From: Streptomyces sp. TBY4
Lineage (GTDB): Bacteria; Actinomycetota; Actinomycetes; Streptomycetales; Streptomycetaceae
Direction of reading: 5' to 3'
Length of the DNA: 64,000 bases
Assembly: GCF_024213195.1 (NCBI RefSeq)
Contig: NZ_JANAVF010000012.1
Coordinates: 1 to 64,000, forward strand
Shown here one piece after another: positions 57,283-64,000 of the stretch (positions within the stretch are counted from its first letter, which is position 1; every line of letters starts with the position of its first letter). The notes below the pieces were generated by a model. That model was given only the letters and a program-made list of their open reading frames with translations, did no database searches and had not been told where the DNA came from. The position numbers were made by a program, and so were the translations under genes.

Positions 57283-57389
57283 CGCTCTCTCCCTCTGTCG
57301 TCCGACTGCGACGGCTGTCCTGTCGTCAGGTCAGATCATGCCGGACGGCCGCCGTCGGCGCTGGACCCGGCCGCCGCTTCGTCCGCCGC

Positions 57390-58805
57390 TCAGTCCACCG
57401 CTTCGGCCGTCGCCTCCCGCAGGGCGGCCCCGGCCTCCTCGGCCCGGCGCCGGTGCTCGGCGGCCTTGGCCTCGTAGATCTTCGCCATCCGCAGGTGGTA
57501 GTCCGGCTTGTCCTGCTCGTAGATGTCGGGGATGCCGTCGAGGTCCTCGTCGCGCTCCTCGTCCTCGGTGAGCGCCCGGTACTTGCGGTTGCGCATCTTG
57601 AGCAGGACGCACGCCACGATCGCGGCGATGAGCGAGCCGATCAGGACGGCGGCCTTGATCTCGTCGGTGAGGACGGGATCGTCGGTGAAGGCGAGCTCGC
57701 CGATCAGGAGCGAGACGGTGAAGCCGATGCCGGCGAGCGAGGCGACGGCGAAGACGTCCGGCCAGGCGAGGTCCTCGTTCAGCTCGGCCTTGGTGAAGCG
57801 GGCCGCGAGCCAGGTGCCGCCGAAGATGCCGAGCGTCTTGCCGACGACGAGGCCGAGCACCACGCCGAGGGTCTCGGGCCGGGTGAAGACCTGGCCGATC
57901 GACTCGTCGGAGAGCGAGACGCCGGCCGAGAACAGGGCGAAGAGCGGGACGGCCAGACCGGCCGAGACGGGCCGGACCAGGTGCTCGATGTGCTCGCCGG
58001 GGGAGTGCTCCTCGCCCTCCTTGCGGTGGCAGCGCAGCATCAGGCCCATGGCGACGCCGGCGATGGTGGCGTGGACGCCGCTGTTGTACATCAGGCCCCA
58101 GATGACCAGGGCGAGCGGGACGTAGATGTACCAGCCGCGCACGTTCACGCGGAGCAGGAACCAGAAGAGGACCAGGCCCGCGACGGCTCCGCCGAGCGCC
58201 AGGAAGTTGAGCTCGCTGGTGAAGAACACCGCGATGATCATGATGGCGAACAGGTCGTCGACGACGGCCAGGGTCAGCAGGAACGCGCGCAGGGCGGACG
58301 GCAGCGAGGTGCCGATGACGGCGAGGACGGCCAGCGCGAAGGCGATGTCGGTGGCGGTCGGGACCGCCCAGCCGTCCGTCGAGCCGTTGCCGAGCACGTT
58401 GGTCAGTACGTAGACCAGCGCGGGTACGGCCATGCCGCAGATCGCGGCGATGACCGGGAGCGCGGCCGCCTTGGCGTCGCGCAGGTCGCCCGCGACGAGC
58501 TCGCGCTTGAGCTCGATGCCGGCGACGAAGAAGAAGATGGCGAGCAGGCCGTCGGCCGCCCAGTGCTGGAGCGAGAGGTCCAGGCCGAGGGAGGCGGGGC
58601 CGATGTGGAAGGACCGGACGCTGTCGTAGCCCGCCGAGATGGCGGGCACGTTCGCCCAGACGAGGGCGGCGATCGCGGCCACGAGGAGGAGGATGCCGCC
58701 GACCGTCTCGGCGCGCAGGGCGTCGGCCACGAAGCGGCGCTCGGGCAGCGAGAGGCGGCCGAGGAGCTTGCGGCTCTGGTGGTCGGTGGGGCTGGGCGCG
58801 GCCAC
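57390..58805 (-). CDS. nhaA: Na+/H+ antiporter NhaA
   Basis: This protein of about 471 residues has the NhaA fold: FFFVAGIELKRELVAGDL, AVLAVIGTSLPSALRAFLLT, and VVDDLFAIMIIAVFFTSEL with the paired Asp that carry Na+/H+. A C-terminal hydrophilic extension of ~80 residues contains an acidic stretch and a helix (MAKIYEAKAAEHRRRAEEAG). GTG 58805 is chosen because GGAGG lies 8 bases upstream; ATG 58847 would add 14 non-conserved residues. An inverted repeat (58871-58915) lies upstream. It exports sodium and sets pH. Confidence 0.92.
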   Translation of the reverse strand: MAAPSPTDHQSRKLLGRLSLPERRFVADALRAETVGGILLLVAAIAALVWANVPAISAGYDSVRSFHIGPASLGLDLSLQHWAADGLLAIFFFVAGIELKRELVAGDLRDAKAAALPVIAAICGMAVPALVYVLTNVLGNGSTDGWAVPTATDIAFALAVLAVIGTSLPSALRAFLLTLAVVDDLFAIMIIAVFFTSELNFLALGGAVAGLVLFWFLLRVNVRGWYIYVPLALVIWGLMYNSGVHATIAGVAMGLMLRCHRKEGEEHSPGEHIEHLVRPVSAGLAVPLFALFSAGVSLSDESIGQVFTRPETLGVVLGLVVGKTLGIFGGTWLAARFTKAELNEDLAWPDVFAVASLAGIGFTVSLLIGELAFTDDPVLTDEIKAAVLIGSLIAAIVACVLLKMRNRKYRALTEDEERDEDLDGIPDIYEQDKPDYHLRMAKIYEAKAAEHRRRAEEAGAALREATAEAVD

Positions 58806-58870
58806 GGGGGGCACCTCCGGGGTGGGTTGGACGGCATGGCGAAGCACGTTGCCGACCAGACTTCCCGGCG

Positions 58871-58915
58871 CACCCTGTGGAGTAATTCTTTACGCTCTTA
58901 ACACTTTACAGGGTG
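58871..58915. promoter_or_regulatory. Inverted repeat flanking the nhaA promoter region
   Basis: CACCCTGT (58871-58878) and ACAGGGTG (58908-58915) are perfect 8-base inverted arms around an A+T-rich 29-base core, 66-110 bases upstream of the nhaA start. The core is the best promoter-like DNA in the gap. A regulator binding both arms, possibly with looping, is possible. Confidence 0.5.
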
Positions 58916-58955
58916 TACGCATGGGCGTATCCGGTGATCGTCACTTTAAGTGTGA

Positions 58956-58992
58956 AAGGGGCATCCGGCGCGCGTTGCGCCGGATGCCCCTT
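58956..58992 (-). terminator. Terminator of acs
   Basis: AAGGGGCATCCGGCGC pairs with GCGCCGGATGCCCCTT around a 5-base loop, 17 bases after the acs stop on the minus strand. Confidence 0.9.
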
Positions 58993-59008
58993 CTCGTGTT
59001 CCGGGACC

Positions 59009-60964
59009 TCAGTCCTCGCTGCCGGCGGCCGGCAGCCTCGTCTGGATCAGGTCCATGACCGAGGAGTCCGCGAGGGTGGTGACGTCACCGACCGCGCGGT
59101 TCTCCGCCACGTCGCGCAGCAGGCGGCGCATGATCTTGCCCGAGCGGGTCTTCGGCAGCTCCTGAACCGGCAGGATCCGCTTCGGCTTGGCGATCGGGCC
59201 GAGCGTGGCACCCACGTGGTTGCGCAGCTCGCCGACCAGCGTGTCCGTCTCGGAGGCGCTGCCGCGCAGGATGACGAAGGCCACGATGGCCTGGCCGGTG
59301 GTCTCGTCGGCCGCACCGACCACCGCCGCCTCGGCGACCGAGGGGTGCGAGACGAGCGCCGACTCCACCTCGGTGGTCGAGATGTTGTGGCCGGAGACCA
59401 GCATCACGTCGTCCACCCGGCCGAGCAGCCAGATGTCGCCGTCCTCGTCCTTCTTCGCACCGTCGCCCGCGAAGTACTTGCCCTCGAAGCGGGACCAGTA
59501 CGTGTCGACGTACCGCTGGTCGTCGCCCCAGATGGTGCGCAGCATCGAGGGCCACGGCTCGGTGAGGACCAGGTAGCCGCCTCCGCCGTTCGGGACCTCG
59601 TTCGCCTCGTCGTCCACCACGGTGGCGGCGATGCCGGGCAGCGCGCGCTGCGCCGAACCGGGCTTGGTCTCGGTGACCCCGGGCAGCGGGGAGATCATCA
59701 TCGCGCCGGTCTCGGTCTGCCACCACGTGTCCACGATCGGGCAGCGGTCGCCGCCGATGTGCTTGCGGTACCAGACCCAGGCCTCGGGGTTGATCGGCTC
59801 GCCGACCGAGCCCAGCACGCGCAGGCTCGACAGGTCGAACTTCGCGGGGATGTCGTCGCCCCACTTCATGAACGTACGGATCGCCGTCGGCGCGGTGTAG
59901 AGGATGGTGACGCCGTACTTCTGCACGACCTCCCAGAACCGGCCCTGGTGCGGGGTGTCCGGGGTGCCCTCGTACATCACCTGGGTGGCGCCGTTGGCGA
60001 GCGGCCCGTAGACGATGTAGGAGTGCCCGGTCACCCAGCCGATGTCGGCGGTGCACCAGTAGACGTCGCTCTCCGGCTTCAGGTCGAACACCGCGTGGTG
60101 GGTGTACGAGGCCTGCGTGAGGTAGCCGCCGGAGGTGTGCAGGATGCCCTTGGGCTTACCCGTGGTCCCCGAGGTGTACAGGATGAAGAGCGGGTGCTCG
60201 GCGTCGAAGGCCTGCGGCGCGTGCTCGGCGCTCTGCCGCTCGACGATCTCGTGCCACCAGACGTCGCGGCCCTCGGTGAAGGCGGTGTCCTGGCCGGTGC
60301 GGCGCACCACGAGGACGTGCTCGACCTGCGGGCACTTGGCGACGGCCTCGTCGATGGCGGGCTTCAGGGCGGAGGGCTTGCCCCGGCGGTAGCCGCCGTC
60401 GGAGGTGATGACCAGCTTCGCGTCGGCGTCCTGGATGCGGGAGGCCACGGCGTCGGCGGAGAAGCCGCCGAAGACCACGGAGTGCGCGGCGCCGACCCGG
60501 GCGCACGCGAGCATCGCGACGACCGCCTCGGGGATCATCGGCAGGTAGACGGCGACCCGGTCGCCGGCCTGGACGCCGAGCTCGGTCAGGGCGTTGGCGG
60601 CCTTGGAGACCTCGTCCTTGAGCTCGGCGTAGGTGATCGAGCGGCTGTCGCCGGGCTCGCCCTCGAAGTGGATGGCCACGCGGTCGCCGTTGCCGGCCTC
60701 GACGTGGCGGTCCACGCAGTTGTACGCGACGTTCAGCTTGCCGTCCGCGAACCACTTGGCGAAGGGCGGGTTGGTCCAGTCGAGCGTCTCGGTCGGCTCG
60801 GTGTCCCAGCTCAGCCGCCGCGCCTGCTCGGCCCAGAAGCCCAGCCGGTCCGCGTCGGCCTGTGCGTACGCAGCCTTGGTCACATTGGCGGCGGCGGCCA
60901 GATCGGCAGGCGGTGCGAACCGCCGCTCCTCCTTGAGCAGATTGGCCAGGCTTTCATTGCTCAC
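59009..60964 (-). CDS. acs: Acetyl-CoA synthetase (AMP-forming)
   Basis: This 651-residue enzyme makes acetyl-CoA from acetate, ATP and CoA. Motifs: FILYTSGTTGKPKGILHTSG (P-loop), VDTWWQTETGAMMISPLPG (acetate pocket with Trp), YFAGDGAKKDEDGDIWLLGR (hinge), and the acetylatable Lys in PKTRSGKIMRRLLRDVAEN. GTG 60964 has GGGAGA upstream and fits the family N-terminus. The gene is the counterpart of mycobacterial Rv3667 and closes the conserved block. It ends at a strong hairpin. Confidence 0.97.
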   Translation of the reverse strand: MSNESLANLLKEERRFAPPADLAAAANVTKAAYAQADADRLGFWAEQARRLSWDTEPTETLDWTNPPFAKWFADGKLNVAYNCVDRHVEAGNGDRVAIHFEGEPGDSRSITYAELKDEVSKAANALTELGVQAGDRVAVYLPMIPEAVVAMLACARVGAAHSVVFGGFSADAVASRIQDADAKLVITSDGGYRRGKPSALKPAIDEAVAKCPQVEHVLVVRRTGQDTAFTEGRDVWWHEIVERQSAEHAPQAFDAEHPLFILYTSGTTGKPKGILHTSGGYLTQASYTHHAVFDLKPESDVYWCTADIGWVTGHSYIVYGPLANGATQVMYEGTPDTPHQGRFWEVVQKYGVTILYTAPTAIRTFMKWGDDIPAKFDLSSLRVLGSVGEPINPEAWVWYRKHIGGDRCPIVDTWWQTETGAMMISPLPGVTETKPGSAQRALPGIAATVVDDEANEVPNGGGGYLVLTEPWPSMLRTIWGDDQRYVDTYWSRFEGKYFAGDGAKKDEDGDIWLLGRVDDVMLVSGHNISTTEVESALVSHPSVAEAAVVGAADETTGQAIVAFVILRGSASETDTLVGELRNHVGATLGPIAKPKRILPVQELPKTRSGKIMRRLLRDVAENRAVGDVTTLADSSVMDLIQTRLPAAGSED

Positions 60965-61100
60965 GACGCATCTCCCTTTCCCAGGGTGTCCGTTGTGTCC
61001 CCGGTTGTGTCCCCGGGCATAGCTCATCAGTCAATGGGCCGGGTGACAAGAGGTTGCCGGGAATTGGTGTAGACCTATTACTCGACCCGGCCCACGCGCG

Positions 61101-61140
61101 AGTGGCCCCCTCCCGCCGCGGAGCACGGGAAGGGGCCACT
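61101..61140 (-). terminator. Terminator after the SulP-carbonic anhydrase gene
   Basis: AGTGGCCCCCTCCCG pairs with CGGGAAGGGGCCACT (one mismatch) around a 10-base loop, in the gap between the SulP-CA stop (61233) and the acs start (60964). Confidence 0.8.
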
Positions 61141-61232
61141 CAGTGGCACGGATATCGGAGGGTATCGGTTCGAAGGGCCCCGGGCCCGGGAGCGCGACCG
61201 TTTAGGTCACCTACCCGCCGGGACCGGCCCGG

Positions 61233-63596
61233 TCAGCCGCGCAGCGAGCCCGCGCCGACGGTGTCGAAGACCCGGCAGTCGAAGAAGTCCTTCCCCTCCG
61301 ACAGCAGATAGGCCTGCGCCTCGCCGACGTGGAAGTACATCCCGTGCAGTTCCAGCGTGCCGTCGGCGAGCCGGCGGGCCACCGATTCGTGGGCCTTCAG
61401 GTGCTCCAGCTGCTGCACCACATTGGTCAGGCACAGCTGCTCCACGGCGTCCGCCGGCAGCCTTCCGGAGATCCGGGCCCAGGCGTGGTGGCGGCTCGCC
61501 ATCCGCTCCAGGCTCGGCAGCCCGTGCCGCAGCCACCGCCGCAGCGGGGTCATGGGCAGCCCGGGCGCGGAGTTGAGCAGTGCCTGCATGGCCCCGCACC
61601 CCGAATGCCCGCACACCGTGATGCTGTCCACCTGCAGGACGTCGACGGCGTACTCGATGGCCGCCGCGACGGAATCGTCCGTGGACTCCGCCCCCGGGAG
61701 CGGCACGAGGTTGCCCACGTTGCGGACCGTGAACAGGTCCCCGGGGCCGCTGGCCGTGATCATGCTGGTCACCAGGCGGGAGTCCGCACAGGTGAGGAAG
61801 AGCTGCGAGGGCCGCTGTCCCTCCCGGGCCAGCCGGGCCAGCTCCTCGCGCACGTGCGGGGCGGTGTCCCGCTGGAAGGCGCTGATCCCGTTGGCCAGTT
61901 GACCGGCGCCGCGCCCGCGGGGGCCGGCCGCCGGGGCGGGGGCCGGTGCGGGTGAGGCGTCCGGGCTCCCGGCCGCCTCGGGGTCCGTACGGGCCACCGT
62001 GCCGCGGTGGTCGCAATGGTTCTGCCACGGCGTCCAGGGCCGGCAGCACTGGTGGTCCCCGCGCTGCGCACCCCGCTCGGCGCGCTCGGTCCGCTGCGCC
62101 TGCTCGGCTTCGGCGATCCTGGCCCCCGACCGGCCGGTGACCTCCAGCGAGCCCCCGTGGGCCAGGTGGGAGTCCTGCCAGTCCTGGAGGGTCTCGTAGG
62201 CGGCGTGGTCCATGAAGGAGCCGTCCAGCTCGATGACGGCGTGCCCGTGGTGCGGGATCTGGTTCAGCACCCGGCTCAGCCGCGGTACCGCGAGGAAGGT
62301 CAACTGCCCGCGCGCCCACACCCGGTGGACCCCGCTGTCGAGCCGCTCCAGCGTGATCCGGGTCCGGGCGAGGCGGTGCAGCGCCAGCGCAACGGCCATC
62401 GCGATGCCGACGGCCACGCCCTCCAGGACCCCGCCGACCACCACGGCCACGATGGTCGTGGCGTAGACGAGGATCTCCCGGTGCCGGGTGACGGTGCGCA
62501 GGTGCGTGGCGCTCACCATCTGCACGCCCACGGCCATCACCAGCGCGGCCAGCGCGGCCAGCGGGATCAGTTCGAGTGCGGGGACGAGCAGGGCCGCGGC
62601 GAGCACGATCCACAGCCCGTGCAGCATGACCGAACGACGGCTGACGGCACCGGCCTTGACGTTCGCCGTGCTGCGGATGGCGCCGCCCGCGATGGGCAGT
62701 CCGCCCAGGGCGCCGGAGATGACGTTCGCCGCGCCCTGGCCGCGCAGCTCGCGGTTGAGGTCGGCCCGCGCCGGGCGACTGCCGCTGCCGCGCCGGGCGG
62801 CGATCAGCTTGTCGGTGGCCACGGAGGACAGCAGCGACTCCACGCTGCCGACCAGGGTGACGGTCAGTACGGCGGCGATGATGCCGAGGACCGGCCCCTC
62901 GGGCAGTTCGGGCAGCGCGTGGCTGCGCCAGGAGGGCAGGTCCACGCGGGGCAGGGCGAGCCCGGCGAGGGAGGCGAAGGCCGTGGCTGCGGCGACGGCG
63001 GCCAGGGCAGCCGGTACCTTGCGCAGGGCCACCCCGGCCCGCCCCGGCAGCCGGGGCCAGCAGAGCAGGACGCCCAGGGTGAGCGCGCTGACGGCGAGGG
63101 CGGCGGGGTGCAGATCCGCCAACTGGCTCGGCAGCTCGCGGACGTTGGCCAGGGCCGAGCTCTGCGGGGTGCCGCCGAGCACGATGTGCAGCTGCGCCAG
63201 CGCGATGGTTACGCCGATGCCGGCGAGCATTCCGTGCACGATGGCCGGGCTGACCACCAGCGCGGACCGGGCGGTCCGCAGTGCTGCCAGGGCCAGCTGG
63301 CACAGACCGGCGAGCACGGTGATGGCACAGGTGGTGCGCCATCCGTAGTGCTGGATCAACCCGGCCGTGACGACGGTGAGTCCGGTCGCCGGGCCGCTCA
63401 CCAGGAGCGGTGCGCCGCCGAGCCGCGCAGCCACGATCCCGCCGACCGCCGCGGCGACGAGCCCTGCCTGGAGCGGGGCTCCAGTGGCCAGGGCGATGCC
63501 GAGGGAGAGCGGTAGCGAGATCAGGAACACGGCGACGGAGGCGGAGAGGTCGGCGGGGAGCCCGGCCGGGGAAGCGGATGCGGGGGTTGCTGTCAT
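61233..63596 (-). CDS. SulP transporter fused to beta-carbonic anhydrase
   Basis: This 787-residue protein joins a SulP/SLC26 transporter and a beta-carbonic anhydrase. The transporter (~1-430) has ~12 helices with LISLPLSLGIALATGAPLQA and GVTIALAQLHIVLGG. A STAS-like segment follows (AVIELDGSFMDHAAYETLQ), then an Ala/Pro linker. The anhydrase (~560-787) has the zinc set in FLTCADSRLV and VCGHSGCGAMQAL. SulP-carbonic anhydrase fusions are known and are thought to import bicarbonate and interconvert it with CO2. ATG 63596 starts the SulP domain directly. Confidence 0.92.
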   Translation of the reverse strand: MTATPASASPAGLPADLSASVAVFLISLPLSLGIALATGAPLQAGLVAAAVGGIVAARLGGAPLLVSGPATGLTVVTAGLIQHYGWRTTCAITVLAGLCQLALAALRTARSALVVSPAIVHGMLAGIGVTIALAQLHIVLGGTPQSSALANVRELPSQLADLHPAALAVSALTLGVLLCWPRLPGRAGVALRKVPAALAAVAAATAFASLAGLALPRVDLPSWRSHALPELPEGPVLGIIAAVLTVTLVGSVESLLSSVATDKLIAARRGSGSRPARADLNRELRGQGAANVISGALGGLPIAGGAIRSTANVKAGAVSRRSVMLHGLWIVLAAALLVPALELIPLAALAALVMAVGVQMVSATHLRTVTRHREILVYATTIVAVVVGGVLEGVAVGIAMAVALALHRLARTRITLERLDSGVHRVWARGQLTFLAVPRLSRVLNQIPHHGHAVIELDGSFMDHAAYETLQDWQDSHLAHGGSLEVTGRSGARIAEAEQAQRTERAERGAQRGDHQCCRPWTPWQNHCDHRGTVARTDPEAAGSPDASPAPAPAPAAGPRGRGAGQLANGISAFQRDTAPHVREELARLAREGQRPSQLFLTCADSRLVTSMITASGPGDLFTVRNVGNLVPLPGAESTDDSVAAAIEYAVDVLQVDSITVCGHSGCGAMQALLNSAPGLPMTPLRRWLRHGLPSLERMASRHHAWARISGRLPADAVEQLCLTNVVQQLEHLKAHESVARRLADGTLELHGMYFHVGEAQAYLLSEGKDFFDCRVFDTVGAGSLRG

Positions 63597-63833
63597 AGGT
63601 CCCGTCTCCTCTCGGGGGAGGGGTGAAGCGGCGGGATTCTCAACACTCGGTAAATGAACGGTAATGGAGAGTAAAGCCCAGTGGTGGGTAATACGGGCAA
63701 ACGGCCTAGGAATTAGCGCTCACGAGTGATTAGGCATTTAGTCCGGCTTGTCACACCTTCCTAAAAACGGACCGCATGGGACGTTGCGGCGCGGAAGTCC
63801 TGCGACGGAACTGCGAGGGAAGAGGTGCGGCGG

Positions 63834-64000
63834 ATGACTGCCACCACGAAGAAGGGCGCCACCAAGAGGATCGCCGGCGGCCTGGTCGCCACGGCGCTGG
63901 TCCTGGGTGTGGCCGGGTGCAGCACCTCGGAGCCCGCCGGCCGTCCGGCCCCCGGAGGCCAGGCGGTGAAGAAGGGCGCGGCCGCGCCGGAGGGCCCGGC
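63834..64000 (+). CDS. Lipoprotein, 5' part (cut by the window end)
   Basis: An open frame starts at ATG 63834 with GGGAAGAGG upstream and runs off the window. The N-terminus is a lipoprotein signal (GGLVATALVLGVAGCSTSEP, lipobox VAGC) followed by a Pro/Gly/Ala linker. It is divergent from the SulP-carbonic anhydrase gene across a 237-base gap that includes A+T-rich patches near 63630-63760. The mature domain is not visible, so function is unknown. Confidence 0.8.
   Translation, partial: MTATTKKGATKRIAGGLVATALVLGVAGCSTSEPAGRPAPGGQAVKKGAAAPEGP

Overview
The window is a stretch of high-G+C actinobacterial chromosome. The gene content and order point to a Streptomyces core region: ybaB-recR-ask-asd, wblA next to a PBP gene and a pair of ArsA-like ATPases, crp-nth-NUDIX-marP, nhaA and acs. 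From memory, this order matches S. coelicolor around SCO3560-SCO3620, and the part from 42.6 to 61 kb also matches M. tuberculosis Rv3667-Rv3682. No rRNA genes, CRISPR array, complete insertion sequence or intact prophage is visible. The window opens just after an unseen gene and ends inside a lipoprotein gene.

Layout. 0-7 kb: a MarR regulator and DJ-1/PfpI gene behind twin palindromic operators, a class III aminotransferase, a GntR regulator translationally coupled to a large membrane glycosyltransferase-like protein, and a hypothetical gene. 7-14.3 kb: a SLATT-type (DUF4231) membrane protein, then ybaB-recR-DUF5063, aspartokinase with an internal second start, aspartate-semialdehyde dehydrogenase, and a SigE-family sigma factor coupled to a DUF4232-like membrane protein. 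14.3-21.5 kb: SURF1, an S9 peptidase, a small basic protein, cytosine deaminase, an HD-domain protein, DoxX, a sulfite-oxidase-fold enzyme and a PLDc_N/SHOCT protein. 21.5-31.7 kb: an ECF sigma factor, a His/Met-rich membrane protein, an MFS transporter behind a Crp-like box, a GH88-like protein split by an Ala/Gly/Val repeat, DUF3592, and an acyl-CoA dehydrogenase / CoA-transferase / CoA-ligase trio. 31.7-39 kb: a metal-type ABC transporter, a DM13 protein, a PucR regulator, an NfeD-flotillin pair and an SRPBCC protein.

39.0-40.2 kb is a small decayed insertion. It holds a tRNA-Pro(CGG) gene, the C-terminal remnant of a tyrosine integrase, a lower-G+C lipoprotein gene, and a degenerate partial copy of the tRNA with the same downstream flank. 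This is the best candidate for an undescribed feature: a fossil integrative element whose attachment-site copy supplies the stop codon of its surviving cargo gene.

40.2-64 kb is mainly conserved core: Pr6Pr membrane protein, metallophosphoesterase, GatB/YqeY, bifunctional PBP, WblA, two ArsA-like ATPases, DUF4177, RidA, NUDIX, MBL hydrolase, nucleotidyltransferase, Crp, endonuclease III, NUDIX, MarP-like protease, epoxide-hydrolase-like protein, holin-like protein, NhaA, acetyl-CoA synthetase, and a fused SulP transporter-carbonic anhydrase. Operons are tight, with many 4-base ATGA/GTGA overlaps, and most convergent pairs are separated by strong GC-rich hairpins.

All family assignments rest on reading motifs in the translated sequence and on recalled gene order. 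No database search was run.
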